A stretch of 64,000 nt of DNA, taken from Thamnaconus septentrionalis. Its lineage: Eukaryota; Chordata; Actinopteri; Tetraodontiformes; Monacanthidae. Of this stretch, positions 23,501 to 45,056 are shown piece by piece. The stretch's first letter is position 1. The number at the start of each line of letters is the position of its first letter. The stretch lies in NCBI GenBank assembly GCA_009823395.1, contig CM020504.1, forward strand, positions 21,996,040 to 22,060,039, given 5' to 3'. A program made the position numbers and the translations under genes. The notes beneath the pieces are model-generated. The model made no database searches, was not told where the DNA came from, and worked only from the letters and a program-made list of their open reading frames with translations.

Positions 23501-25001
23501 TGGGGGGAGCGCAGGGCCACCCGTATGTAGTCTTTTTCTGTGAAGGGGAAGGCACAGGCCAGCTCAACGGTCTGGGAACGGAGGGGTTTGATCGGGTGGC
23601 GCTTGCGGCCTCGCACCTTGTCGATGCTGTTGCGCCCAATCTGGTTGTACTCCATGTAACTGACCTCCAGGAAGAGGGCGGAGTCGGTGCTGCTGGAGCA
23701 AGCCTGGAAGTGTTCATTTGTTGAGATCCCGACCTGGAGGAAGACGAACAAACAGTGTTTGTCAGTGTGTCATCCTGCAGAATTATCTCCCCTGGTGCCA
23801 ATATCGGGATCTTGCTTGTCTCACCTGGAAAGATCCAGAGTGGTTTCCAGCCCTCTCCACGCTGATGTGAAAGGTGGGCCACTGTACCTGCAGTTCCGAG
23901 CTCCACAGCCAAGCAGTGCTCTCTGCACCACTGCTGCCATGCGAGCCATTAGCAGGAGGGCCAGCAGTGATGCTGGTCTGCCTCAGCAGGAAGCGGAAAG
24001 TTCCTGCGTACAGGAAGCACGAGCATGTGAACTCCACCCTACTGGCCGGATGGTTGACGGGAAGAGTCCTGGTCTGAAGGGTGGTGTTCGTGTCGGTGTC
24101 GACCAAAGAGAGGCTCGAGCTACGGATGCTGCTGCCATCAGTCGGCGGGCTGAAGTCCACAAACACGCTTGCGCTGCTGAGGGCAACGTGAAAGGAGGGC
24201 CAGATACTGAGCCCTGCGAGAGCTGCAGGAAATAAAATACACAAGTCATTTCACAGGAGGGTCTGATGTTGTTTTGACTAAATCAGAAGACATATACTCA
24301 AGTGAAAACCAACGTTTAGATGCTTGTACTTGTAGTCATTCATGCAACACAGTGCAAATCTCAATCAGTTAATTTAGAGTTAACTGCAGTTAATACATCC
24401 AACCCCATCTGGTTAGAGGTGTGATATAACATGTAGAATTAGGGGTAGTCGTGATATAAGATATTTAAGAAAAAAATAAGCAAGTAAAACATTGATTTCT
24501 AGACCTGTCCTTGCAGTTTTTTTTTCAGCTGAAAATGTCCTCATTAAAATAACATGTTCAAGAGCTACTAAACTGCATGATTGAATTTCAACAATGACAA
24601 TGACTCAGGATAAAATAGTAACCCTCTTTAAAAATTGATTGTAGGTGTATATGTATGAATCTAAACTGTTGTGTGGCAGGCAGAAAATGTTGCACACGTA
24701 GTCATGGGGCGTTAAGAAAAACAAGGAGAGTACAGAAAAGAGGAAGAGGCTGACCCCTTCTTCCTGCCCTCATTCTACTGAGAGTTTTCTTTTAACACTG
24801 AATACCAACAACACATTACAGTTGCCCAAATAACATGGGGGGAAATCAAAATGATGGTATAAGGAGGTTGTTTTTTTTTTGGTTTTTTAGCAGATTGTTG
24901 CCATGCCCTCTCCTGCAAACATGGTTTGAAGATGTTTGGTATCACTTACCATTTCCCATGAGCGCCAGCAGAAAAGGCAGCAGTGAGACAGCCTGTGGCA
25001 T
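20590..25001 (-). CDS. thsd1: Thrombospondin type-1 domain-containing protein 1
   Basis: Single-pass endothelial membrane protein that promotes focal-adhesion attachment. Exons in transcript order: 24950-25001, 23825-24222, 23091-23733, 22395-22556, 21913-22315, 21307-21811, 20590-21213 (TAG); 2787 nt, 928 residues. A signal peptide (QAVSLLPFLLALMGN) leads a long ectodomain without obvious repeats, then one TSP1 repeat from about residue 365 (SWGPWQQWSLCSVRCGEG, with WxxW and CSxxCG), one transmembrane helix at about 442-463 (VMLGISLCLAVILATVIV), and a Ser/Pro-rich tail. The tail carries the family motifs YRLAQHQLKEMKKKGL and, near the end, LSEAEQKMLDLDL. The last intron (21214-21306) is 93 nt with no in-frame stop. 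Human THSD1 is adjacent to VPS36 as here. Human THSD1 is somewhat shorter, mainly in the tail. Confidence 0.95.
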
Positions 25002-25114
25002 AACGGCGTGCTTGCCTCGGTTTTCTCCTACACCTCATGACCGTCTCTTTCCCAGAGCCCCTGGCCTCTGTCAGAGGCAAATCACAAAATAAAAAAACAA
25101 GCACACAGCCAAAG

Positions 25115-25141
25115 CAACAACAACAACAACAACAACAACAA
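25115..25141. repeat. (CAA)n microsatellite
   Basis: Nine CAA units upstream of the thsd1 start codon, probably in its 5' UTR or first intron. Confidence 0.9.
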
Positions 25142-25462
25142 AGGAGGGGTGAAAAACTAGTCCAGAGGGAAGCAGCAAAGGGCCAGTCCTGCTTGATGGT
25201 GTCCTCTGACAAAATAAGTCATGGAAGAGCAGCTCAGGGATCTGAGGCATGAGAAACAGGAAGGTGAAGAATGAAGCCGTGACCATGGCTTTTCTGGATT
25301 TACACCGGCGTCTTCCTCTTCCTTCCATCCCGCACAATGGGAATGGACGGAATATTTGTGCGCCAAAGCCAAATCTTTGTTGATTAGCAGCACTAAAAGG
25401 CCTTTTATTTTTACCGTACTATTTCCTGAGAAACACAATAGGTCATACCACAGGGGACTGGA

Positions 25463-26822
<1,360 letters not shown>

Positions 26823-26828
26823 TTTATT
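26823..26828 (-). terminator. vps36 polyadenylation signal (AATAAA on minus strand)
   Basis: TTTATT on the plus strand, 328 bp past the vps36 stop codon in its direction of transcription. Confidence 0.6.
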
Positions 26829-27155
26829 AATAAACAAGGTGATAATTACACCACATAAAACATATATATTTTTTGCATGTACAGTATTTGCCATTTCATC
26901 ATCTGTTTTTCAACCAGTATTTTGAAGTGACAGAGGACATGTGGCAGAGTCTGCGCTGCACTTGCATATATCAACCACTGATGTTATCAGTATCAGTAAA
27001 CAAGTACAAGTCTGCAGTGGATTCAGCAGCACAACAGAAACCAAATGTAGTTTAATGCATCACATCTATCAGCAGAGACTGTTTAGCCAAGTTTCATGAG
27101 CTATTTTAAAAACAAATTTCAACGTATTTCTCTTGTTTGTGATGAAGAGGAACAG

Positions 27156-30100
27156 TCAGAAGAGGTTTGGGTAAAACCTCAAACCCTCGACGGAGTCGTC
27201 CCTGCACAGGTGGCCCATTTTCTCAGCCAGCAGCAAACTGGAAGGAGAAGAGACCGAGCAGAGGAGAGGAGAGGAGATGTGAGATGAAAAAGTTGCAAAA
27301 TTAATCTGCAATGTATTTTGTCATCCAGACACCAACACTGCGTAATAAATCGACCTAAAATGATGAAAGGAATCTTTTGTGTTACATTGGTAGATTGTGT
27401 TTATAATCGACAGGCCAACCCACCGCTCTTTGGACAGAAGAACAGAGAGACCAAGGAGCTTTGCAAACTCCTCTGCAGTCAGAGAGCCCTTTTCAGACAC
27501 CTGCAGAAGAGGAAGATGAGGAACAAGACAGAAAATAATAGCATGCCGCTGAATCAGCTCAAGTACAAATCTGTGTCAGTGCAGCGTTGGTACGGCTTAC
27601 ATTGTCCAGAGCTGAGGCTATCATTTCCTCCTCACTGTGAGATTGTAGCTGGACCACCATCACGCCACTATCAAACACACGCAGCCTACAAAAAAGACAC
27701 AACGGATGAAGTAAAAAAGTGTTTGTGACAGAAGAAGAGGGGTGAAAGAGAACAGGGTAGTGAACTCTAATTAGCAAATGTATAATGGAGTGATATTTTT
27801 CAAACATCAACCAGTTAGGGGCAGCTAGAGCTGGCTTATGGAGCGGAAACAGGCCTGCGTTTCTCTAGAAACCCCAGGAAGTGACAGGAAATGACAGTAA
27901 CACAGGGTTGGACACCATTTCCAACAACAGGAAGCTGGACAGGAAGCGCCTGGCCTGTGTGAAGCAGGCGCCAACTTTGACCTACATATTCCTTCCTTGA
28001 AAAATACAAAGCTTGAAACGAAGGCAGTGAAGATGCAAAACACACATAACTGGCAGCAACAAAATCAAAACTCACCTCAGTGGGAGTTTTAACGACTCAA
28101 ACATCTTGCAGGCATTCACTAAGTCTTCTGGGGATAAACGCTGTGCAGAGTGCAGAGAAGGAGGGACCTCAGTGCTCAGCACAGGATTTAAGGACAGCTT
28201 AAATGCAGTTTGAACGTGTGTTATTGTGAGTGCATGTATCACCTCCATCCCTCTTGCACGGTTGACAAGGCAATAGACCTCAGTCAGCGCCATCATACCA
28301 CCGCGCTCCTAAAAGAGCAGGAGGATTTATGGAGTCAACAGGTGTGTTTTCCATTAACTGTGAATTTTTTGTGAAACTGCAAATACAAAGTACACTAAGG
28401 ACAAACAGGTTGGTGATATATTTAGAGTATGACACTGGCACACAAAAACTCACACCAACCTCAAGAGGAGCCTGAAGCATATCTCCCAGTTGCTTAGCCA
28501 GCTGCAAATGATAATGTGTACCTGAGCCGTGCGTCTCCCTGGTGACAGGGTTAGCAATACCCATGCTCAGAAGGTAAGACTTAAACCGGATTGTCTACAA
28601 AGAAGGATGCACACATATATAAAGATTAATTTACACCAAAGTATTAACAGTATTTAAGCTCTGAAATGATCAACCTATGATCACCCAGTAACAAATTGTT
28701 TCGACTTGGCTGACGAGTCTTAATAAACCCGGTTCTTATATGAATATTACTGAATGTTTGAAATGAATACGATGTAAAGTGTAGTGTCTCTATTTGCAGA
28801 TCCTTACTTCATCTTCTGTTATGTCTCCCTGCTTGTCTTTGATCTTGTTGGCGATGGACTTTGACAGCTCCACCATCTCTTTAGCCTGTTATGCCACAAA
28901 ATTCAATGAATTCATGAAAAAGTTTATGTGAAGGTCATTCAATTTTTAGCTTTTTAAAACATGGGTATGAAACAACGGTAAATTAAGAAATAATTACGTC
29001 CAAAAGCAGTTATAAAAGAGAAGAAGGTAGAAAAAAATAAAATTGTTTACCTTGACCATTAGGTTACTAAGGTCTTCAAATGCCTGGAAAATGAAGGTCA
29101 TTTAAAAAGATTTATCTGGATGTTTATTGCTTCATAATATGAATCATTCACTGCAATGATTTTATTCTGAGCCATAAATCTTGTTTATATCCACACTATG
29201 ACATTTAACACAGATAGCATAAAAGCACCTCAGAGATGTTTTTGTCAGTTTCTTTCCTCTTCTCCTCAATCTTCCTTTCGATGCCGACGATCCCCACTGC
29301 ACGAGTTCTTCCCGTCTAAATGAACAGATGGAATTGAGCTAGTGGATTTTTTTTTTTTTTGCACAAACATGTATGTTTTTAGAAAGTTGGTAAGGCACTT
29401 GGAAGGACAACGGAAGTCAAAACAAGAAATTATAACATGTAGGTTAAAAATGAGAGATGACTTAAATCAAAATTAAAAACGCTGCACCGGATGCTAAAAA
29501 AAAAAAAAAAAGAGCAAAACTGAAAAAAATCAAAACATAGTAACATGGCCATCATTCTAATTTGAACTTCAGCTCGACGAGTTCACTGTTGAGTTCAGAT
29601 GTCAAGCAAATAATACTAACAACAACAGTGCCATCCTGTGGCCATAAACCTTAACTTTATAAGTACTGTAGTTATTTTCGTGTGTTTTGCCCACCTTTTT
29701 TTCCAAGACCACTTAAAAACATGTTATATGCAGGTAGCAGAGCTTCTGATCAGTCTGTTAAGTTTCTGACCTTTGAGTCTGATGCGATGGGCTGTGAAAC
29801 CGGGGTATTCTCCCATCTCTTCTGAGTCATCTCCTCAGTTAGCCTCCTGTAAAACTGCAGGCAGACAACATTGTGAAAGTCTGCTTTTACAAAAAGTCAA
29901 AGGCTCTTCTGGTTTGTTGAATGCCGAACTACCTCAATCTGCCCATGTTCTTTGAAGGACATCTTGATGAAAGAGTACTTGCTGTGTTGGTATGGACCTG
30001 GCTCCTTGTTTGTGGGTGTTGGGTGAAGGTGGACCACTATTTTTGCGCTAGGGGATAAAACAAACAAAACAGAAGTCATTGAGATTAATCAACACTAATG

Positions 30101-30675
30101 TACCTACCAACACTAATGAGAAAACTCGGGTGCAAGTGAGTGAAGGAGTGGCTATGACACCGACCTTTTTCCTATCCCTGCAGCCTGCTCCTCAAAGTAG
30201 ATGACCTGTGAGAGCGGCATGGCTATGCAGCATTCCTGTGGGTGACAGAACCCCATTGGATTTCAGAGATTTGTTATGACATCACATCAGTGTTGTCAAT
30301 ATGTTCCTCCGCTCCTGTCTTACATGATTTTTGTGGTCCCTCCATATTAACCGATGGGTGCTCAACAATGCAACTCCAACATCCAGTTTAGCCTGATATA
30401 GTTATAGAAAAAAAGGGCAAATATTGTTAGCTATACAGTTTTCAAAACATTTCACACTCTGATTGTAATCTAAAGCACCTAACGAGCGCCAGAGTAACAA
30501 TTCTACTTTTTTGCGTTGAAGTTTTAGCTGGTATAGAGTTTTAGCCGAAAAACCCGGCAAAACGAAAACAAAACAACACCTTATCGTCCCCATCGTACAG
30601 TTTGACGCCTCTCTGTTGAATAACTAAAGTCTCGTTTATTTCTAGGAGCCCGTTTGCCCATGAAAAGCGGTCCAT
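27156..30675 (-). CDS. vps36: VPS36, ESCRT-II subunit (EAP45)
   Basis: Subunit of the endosomal ESCRT-II complex; its GLUE domain binds phosphoinositides and ubiquitin. Fourteen exons in transcript order: 30580-30675, 30324-30392, 30165-30235, 29933-30047, 29771-29854, 29229-29315, 29051-29083, 28808-28885, 28460-28594, 28243-28308, 28076-28140, 27601-27685, 27424-27500, 27156-27237 (TGA); 1143 nt, 380 residues (human 386). The GLUE half includes [14 protein letters not shown] and [18 protein letters not shown]. The EAP30 winged-helix half includes [34 protein letters not shown] and [16 protein letters not shown], and ends in GLRFYPNLF. Mammalian VPS36 lacks the yeast NZF insertions, as here. 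All exons agree in phase. Shares a divergent promoter region with proser1. Confidence 0.97.
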
Positions 30676-31504
30676 TTTCTTTTAACAACATAAGCTATTT
30701 CTTATGTTACTCCACTAACGAGATCGGCTCATGTTTACTTCCTGTATGCTGCCCAAAGTATAGCCTAAAGGCGACTGCAGGAAAACACAAAAAATATAGA
30801 CTATTGTCAAATTCAGAATATAACTGTACAAGCCACTACTCGATTCAACAATGACATTAAGACGACTACTTAATTTAAAACGTGATTTGAGCCACGCATT
30901 CTTTTACGACAGGCGCCCTCGTTTTGGGGTCCTTCCCTGTGTTGACGTTACGAGCGCCAGCTGTCACTTGAGGCTAGCTAGACGGCTGTCTAATTTCGCG
31001 TTTTTACAAAGTTTTGTTTTAAATTACCGTTTATATCGCAATAATCGATAGCACCTCGCTTTAAGAAAGGTCGTACAAATGTTTTAGATTATTTTTTGCT
31101 TTCTATGACTGAATTTGGGTCAAAATTATGGTCACTGTAGCTCGATAGCTTGTTGTTAGCCGCGGACAAATCTGGTGCAGACAGGTTTTGCAGAGCTAAA
31201 GTGCATCGCTCGCTTTGAGCGCATTGTTTCGGACGGAAAGTTGTGTCGCGTTTTTAGGACTGGAAAGACCATGCAGCTACATCACGGAGCTAATAACTTA
31301 CAGCGAATACCCATCATTTTGAGCAATGCTTTAGTTGCATTAGCTTTATGAATTCAAATCAATAACATTCAATAGCTAATTAGTAATAGTCCACCCAGAG
31401 ATCATCCAAATGCTTTAAACCTTATGAATTAATTGTTGTGGTTTTTAAAAAGAAGTGTGTTTAAGTTTACATAGTGGAAATACTGTTTGTTTGTTCTTTA
31501 AATC
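30676..31504. promoter_or_regulatory. Bidirectional vps36/proser1 promoter region
   Basis: 829 bp separate the two divergent start codons. No TATA box with convincing position; the sequence around 30880-31260 is the least AT-rich part and the likely start region for both. The exact start sites cannot be read from sequence. Confidence 0.55.
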
Positions 31505-39035
<7,531 letters not shown>

Positions 39036-39237
39036 GACGGATCCACGGCGTGCTGAGAAACGCACCAGAATAGACCTCCATACTGAAACTAACAAACTCA
39101 CAACCAAGCAAGTCAGGCAAGACTCCTCTTCAGTTGACATGGAGCACACGTGATGTGGAGGGTTCCAGTCATTTTGCAGCCAGGGTGACTTTCACTACAA
39201 AGAAAAGATGATGAAGAAGAAGGAGGAGAAAACACCA

Positions 39238-39238
39238 C

Positions 39239-39276
<38 letters not shown>
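39238..39276. repeat. (AC)n microsatellite
   Basis: About 19 AC units in the proser1 3' UTR. Confidence 0.97.
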
Positions 39277-39277
<1 letters not shown>

Positions 39278-39547
39278 AATACGCAAAACGGGCCTTTAAG
39301 TTCATCGTGAGCAGCTGTAAATATTGTTGTTTTGCAAGTAGACTGTGACTGGTTTTAATGTTAGCTGAACTTGGCTGTTTTTAACCAACATTTAGTAGTG
39401 AATAATGGATTATAGAAAAAAAGACCTAGAAAAAATGTACATGATTTCATGTAATGACCTCACATCCTAGCTATGTAGTATTTCATGTCCAGTCAGGGGA
39501 AAGGGTTTGATCAAGGGTCTTTTTGTTTGTTTGTTGATCTCTCGAAT

Positions 39548-39840
39548 TTAAAGGCCCACTGTGTGACATTTAACGTGATCTACGGGTATGAAATGGAACA
39601 GTTACTATACAAGTATGTGTTTAGTTGAAGTCACTGAAAATGACTTGTTTTTCACTCTCTAGTAATGAGCTTTGATATTTACCTCAAAGAGCAGGTCCAC
39701 CTCCAGTCCAGAGCGTGTGTGTGTGTTCCCAGGTCCGCCAGTAAGAAGGACATTAGATCAAGTGGGACGTCAGAAAACTGGCATGGAAGTTAACGTTGTG
39801 ACCACTAGATGCTGCTAAATCTTACACACTGGGCCTTTAA
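39548..39840. mobile_element. MITE, complete, with 25-bp terminal inverted repeats
   Basis: The left end begins TTAAAGGCCCACTGTGTGAC. The right end, read on the other strand, begins TTAAAGGCCCAGTGTGTAAG; 22 of 25 terminal bases match. The outermost TTAA may be the duplicated target. It is 293 bp with no coding capacity. The sub-terminal 'gatttagcagcatctagtgg' is a sequence I recognise from many fish genomes. Confidence 0.8.
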
Positions 39841-40079
39841 CCGCGAGCTGAACATTTTTAGGCGATATCCAATTGTGCGACTCTGCTTTTTAAGCAGGAA
39901 ACGCCTTCCGTCTTTCAAATCATCATGCAGAATTGTCTGCCTGATGACATGAATGTGGAAGTTCTGTTTCCATTGGTGCACACGTGATGTTTGTGGCAGC
40001 AGTTTGTGTTTTATGTTTACACAGTTATTTTTTTTTTTTTTTATTTTTGTCGGGCAGGGGCGTCATCTTGATACACACT

Positions 40080-40172
40080 ATGAGAGTGTAAACCCACCCC
40101 TAATCCCAAGACAGCTGTGAAAGGCTCCAGCACACCGCTGTGACACTGAGTGCAGGAGAAGCAGTGACAGGA
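40080..40172 (-). repeat. Fragment of the dispersed repeat, copy 3
   Basis: Read on the minus strand it resembles the first ~90 bp of copy 2 (ggtctgctggagcc...cagctgtcttagg), diverged. It abuts a (GGAT)n tail, probably generated with or from the element end. Confidence 0.6.
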
Positions 40173-40173
40173 A

Positions 40174-40210
40174 ATGGATGGATGGATGGAATGTTGGATG
40201 GATGGATGGT
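40174..40210. repeat. (GGAT)n microsatellite
   Basis: Tetranucleotide repeat with one interruption, next to a dispersed-repeat fragment. Confidence 0.9.
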
Positions 40211-40553
40211 TGATGTTGCCATCTACTGTTACGACAGTATTGACATCAATACTCAGTACACTGTTTTTTGCTGAGACTAACTTGATGCATTTGTCAAATG
40301 ATTTGTGGACTTCAGGTGTAAAGTGTCTGTGCCCTTTTGCAACGTAGTTTTAAAAAAAAAACAACCTTATTTTTCTTTCTCAGTACTGTATACTTCTGTT
40401 ACTGAATTGCAAATTACCAGCCACATTGTTTTGTTGCTTTTTTTTCTGTCCCCGCCCTCTTTTTTTTCTTGTGCTTTTCTCGCTATAATTATTTCTTTTT
40501 CGCCGATGCCAATTTGCGCCTCGGAATGTGTTAAAAGAAATTGTTTAAATAAA

Positions 40554-41901
40554 AGAACAAAATCTACTGCAGTGGAATAGTGTGCTGGTTTGTAGAACTT
40601 GGCTTTGACCAGCCTGGTTCAGAAGAACTCTGGATTAAGGCAATTTTGTTGCCTTTATCAGAAACCACCCAGTCCGCTTCAGCGATAAACTCCTGGTATT
40701 GCTCCGGAACACTAAAGACAGAATGCCAGAAGGGGGAAACCTTCAAAGTACAGGTAAAATGACTGCTGCCAGACTGTAAAATGGTTTGATTAATTAATTC
40801 TATTTCAAAGAAATGTGTATTTGTTCACAAAAGATAAAGAAGTTCACGTTTGTCTCGTCAGTTGCCGATATAGGTGAAAAACTTTTCCATTGAGACCACA
40901 CGGTGACTGGCCTTTGTGAGACATGTCATAATCATTTAGAGCTCCACGTTGTACAACAGTCACAAGTCCAGTCCTTGTATTTCACAACACATTTTCATTC
41001 ACACCATTTGCTTCCTGATCAATGACATTTGGGCTGTGCTATAGTGCAATCAAGCGTCTCTGATTTTCTTTTCAATGAAATTTAACTCAAGGCAATTTTT
41101 CTAAAGGTCCAATGATAGGAAACTTTTTTTATATGTTCCACTTCAACCAAGAATGAATAAGTTACAAAACAGTAAAGCGTTCCAAGTAGGTTTCATGAAA
41201 ATAAAGCACTAGTGAATCATCTGCCACGCTAACATAGAAGGACGAAAGTTTTTTTTCATTATTTAGCTTGACATATCCCTGTTAACCGCAATGGATGAGG
41301 AGAGGTAAGAACTGAAACCTTTTTTCTCTCTGTCGTCGCCTTTTAGTTGCTTAAATTGAAATCTGGTCAAATTTCAAAAACTATAAAGGCCAAATTGTAA
41401 GATTTAGCAGGATCTGAACGACGTGAACGTCAGCTCTTGTTTTCTGATTGCCCACTTTTTTTTCTTGCACCTGCTGTGAGGCTAAAATCAGGAAAGGCCA
41501 GAGGAGATGCACAGTCTGGGTGGGCCACTGCAGGAACAAAAATATAAGAATATAAATGATTATTATAAGTGAATGGCCATGCAAGTTACCCTGTGCAATA
41601 AAGAAGAATTGTTTCACGAATTAACAATTCATCAGGCAATAATTCTGATGCAGTTGCTCTAGTATGTATATGAAAAACTGGGATGATGCAGGCCAGCACA
41701 CATATTTTTCTCTACCTTTTTCTGTCTGCGGCTCTCATCCTTTTCCATTTAAACGATCCACTGATGATCAGCTTGAGAGACGTGGCCCCTCCCACAACCT
41801 GTCCAATCTGTGTTGCAGCTTTAAAAGCCTGGCAGACTCCTCCTCTATCAGATTCCCTTCAACAAACCTATCTCACTTCCTCTGTCAGTCGTACCCAGCT
41901 C
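40554..41901. other. proser1-stoml3 intergenic region
   Basis: No coding exon. A MITE-like fragment (AGGCCAAATTGTAAGATTTA) near 41389 resembles the end of the 39548 element, and 41105-41215 resembles the AAGGTCC family. The stoml3 promoter is presumably in the last 300 bp. Confidence 0.5.
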
Positions 41902-44900
41902 ATGGAAATGGCAGATCAGCATCGCATCGAGTCAAGCAAGAGAAGAGGCATGAGCAACGAGGACTTGATCTGTGAGTTTCCAGCCTGCGTCTGCTTTACC
42001 AGCGATCAGAAATCATTCACTATTGTTACATTTATTATTGTATTTTTAGAAACATTTTCACACATGTATTTGTGCTGCCCTAGAGTGTGATCGAAACAGT
42101 CACTGTGTTTTTTCCTCAACATTGCAAGTGTTCTGTGAGACACTGCAGGTGGTTAGGTGTTTATGTATCCTGATAAGAAACAGAGCCACCGGGGCAAAGT
42201 GGAACTCCATGGAGATACAGATCACATGTCCTGGCAATAAACAGTGCCTTCAGCATGTGACTGTGTGCTTGGGTCGTCTCCCTTGCGCTTGTGCTCTAAG
42301 GGAATGGCTGCCTAAAGATTACGCTGTAAAATTCCTGTATTTGAGTTTCACCTGAGTGTTTGTTTACATGTTCAGCTTTTCCACGTGAATGTTTTGAGAA
42401 ACCTGCTGGGCTGGATTGTGTCGTGTTATTTACAGTGTACACATCATTTACATCCTCTTAATGTAATCTGTTTTTTATTCCTTTATCATTTTCATCCACA
42501 CGGGGTCAGATTCTGTGTTTGAAGTACAGTAAAATGAACTTTCAAACATGACCGAACCGAATATAACTCATTGACGACAGAATACAGCAATAGTGTCTTC
42601 TTGACTTTCTAATGTGAACTCATCCGGTTTTTATCAACTACTTTTCCACTCAGCCGCAAGATGTTTCACATCCTGTGGTTTTACCGTTGTACGATCACTA
42701 ATGTTGTTCTCATGCTGCTGGTAGTGAGGAAGTGAAACCCAAAGCAGGTCAAAGGCACACACAGATTTTTATTGTTTTTCTAAAGGAAGACCACTGCACG
42801 TTCATGAAAACACAGAGCCAGTGCTGATGACTCTGATAAGCTGGCACTTCCCTTTTCTAATGGATTTCCGTTATTGCTGTGGTGGGTAAACAATTTACAG
42901 AGACTCCCTGTTTCAAGAGTCCAATAAGGCACCTATAGACCTGCCGAGCCAAACAATACTGAGCAGCGATTCAGAGGACAATAGTAAATAATTGCACTTG
43001 TCACAATGACGTAATGACTTCAATGAGATCACATGGTGTTCTTAGCCAGTCTCTTTGGCAGGGATGTTTCCCTTTATTCTTCACATTCAAACGCATTTTG
43101 TTTCCTTCCTTTGCAGCTGAGAGGACCGGCTCTCTGGGAGGCTGTGGCTGGCTCCTGGTGATACTCTCAGGCCTCTTCACGATTATTCTCTTTCCCATCA
43201 CCATTTGGTTTTCGCTGAAGGTGAGCGACTGCAATAATGTGGCTGACAGAAGACACCGTTGCTTTGGTTGCGGTTGTTTTTATCAGTCAAACCAGCCCCC
43301 TCATCATCCTCCCCACTCCTTCTGCAGATTGTGCAAGAGTACGAGCGAACGGTCATTTTCAGACTGGGTCGCATCACAGACAGGAAGGCCAAGGGACCAG
43401 GTATGCGCTGCCAGACTCAAATGGCCCCATGTTGTATCTGCCGTCTACAGTTTTTTCCCTAAAGTTCATCCTTCACTTCTTTTGTTGGCGTCACTTTTTG
43501 GAACGTGTGTCTAAACATGCAGACATGTCGTTTAGCTCTTGGTGACGTCAGAGAGAGCTTTGATATCTCACAATCCCCACCTGTCCAGGTGTTGGCTCCT
43601 CCCTCTGAGGCCTTCACATGGCTGCTTGATTTTCATCCCCTTCCAAACATGTGGAAGCTCCACTTTTAGCAGGAGGCAAAAATCGAGTGTTTTCTAATTA
43701 AACTGGTTTCTAGGGATATGTAGTGAATGGGTGGTTCCAGGGGGGTTGAACAGGGATGGACTAACAATATGAGGATGCTCCTCTCTGGACTGAGATGGAA
43801 AATAAGGATCAGGAAAGCGTTAAAAATGTTTTCTTTTTTTCGTTTCTGTTTCCATGTCAAACGTCACCTTTTCCCCCTCTTGTGAATCTGTAGGTATTTT
43901 CTTCATTTTGCCTTGCACCGATTCCTTCGTGAAGGTCGATCTGCGAACGGTCTCGTTTGACATCCCGCCGCAAGAGGTAAAACATTGTTAAAACCCAAGT
44001 GGCTGCTCTTTTGATTATAATCTTTGGGAGATGCTTCTCATCGAGGAACCGTGATGCATTCCTTCCTCAGATCCTGACCAAGGACTCGGTTACGGTCTGC
44101 GTGGACGGAGTCGTGTACTTCCGTGTCAGTGACCCCATCGCCTCTGTGGCCAACGTGGTCAACGCCGACTTCTCCACCCGCCTGCTGGCTCAGACCACAC
44201 TCAGGAATGTCCTCGGAACCAAGAACCTGGCGGAGCTCCTGTCCGACCGCGAGGGCATCGCTCACAGCATGCAGGTGTGTTTGCACTCAGCAGTGAACAC
44301 GCCGACGATGTTTGCGGAGGATCAGCCCCAAAGAAAGGTGTCACGTTGCCAGTCGTGACACCAAGGTTTTCTTGTTTGCAGACGACCTAATGGTTTATTC
44401 ATGACAAATGGCTTTATTTTAATTAAAGTGAGCAATGAGTGTAAATCTTGTAAACCTGACACACAAGTTGGAGTCTTTTTTCAAATCATTTATCTCATGT
44501 ACACATTATGTAAAGAGCCCATATAATGCAGCAAGGAGCATCATATTATATCCGCTGTATGGCCGAAACATCAGCACTGAAATTTTTGCAATCCCACTGC
44601 GGCAAATTTTCTGAAACTTTCGCATGTCTTGTTGCTTTCAGAGCAGCCTGGACGAAGCCACAGACAACTGGGGCATCAAGGTGGAGCGGGTGGAGATTAA
44701 AGACGTCAAGCTGCCACAGCAGATGCAGAGAGCCATGGCGGCAGAGGCGGAGGCAACTCGTGAGGCCAGAGCAAAGGTTGGGATAACAGGAAATGTGTAC
44801 CGCAGAACAAAAAAAAAAGTGCACAGGCAAGGTGAAGGTTGAACGCTGGTGTGCTTCCTGCTCGCAGGTGATCGCTGCAGAGGGCGAGATGAACGCCTCC

Positions 44901-45056
44901 CGCGCCCTCAAGGAGGCGTCACTGGTCATCGCAGAGTCCCCGTCGGCCCTGCAGCTCCGCTACCTGCAGACCCTCAACACCATCGCGGCGGAGAAGAACT
45001 CCACCATTGTCTTCCCGCTGCCCATGGAGCTCATGTCTACCTTCATAAAGAAGTAA
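41902..45056 (+). CDS. stoml3: Stomatin-like protein 3
   Basis: Membrane-hairpin scaffold of the stomatin/prohibitin (SPFH) family; in mammals STOML3 tunes Piezo and ASIC mechanosensory channels. Seven exons: 41902-41971, 43117-43220, 43328-43400, 43894-43976, 44071-44274, 44642-44776, 44868-45056 (TAA); 858 nt, 285 residues (human 291). A short cytoplasmic N-terminus is followed by a Cys-containing hairpin ([20 protein letters not shown]) with the conserved bend proline at about residue 50. The SPFH core follows ([43 protein letters not shown]), with a helical C-terminus ([19 protein letters not shown]) and a final hydrophobic segment ([16 protein letters not shown]). Stomatin itself is the closest alternative, but the position next to proser1 matches human STOML3-PROSER1. 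No AATAAA in the first 500 bp after the stop. Confidence 0.93.

Larger units (their letters stand above)
39036..40553 (+). other. proser1 3' UTR with insertions
   Basis: From the stop codon to the first canonical AATAAA (40548-40553), about 1.5 kb. It contains an (AC)n run (39238-39276), a MITE (39548-39840), a reverse-oriented fragment of the dispersed repeat (about 40080-40172) and a (GGAT)n tract (40174-40210). Confidence 0.65.

Noticed and set aside
41902..45056. Assignment to stomatin (stom)
   Set aside because: Close paralogue, but adjacency to proser1 and the short N-terminus fit stoml3 better; not fully excluded without a tree.
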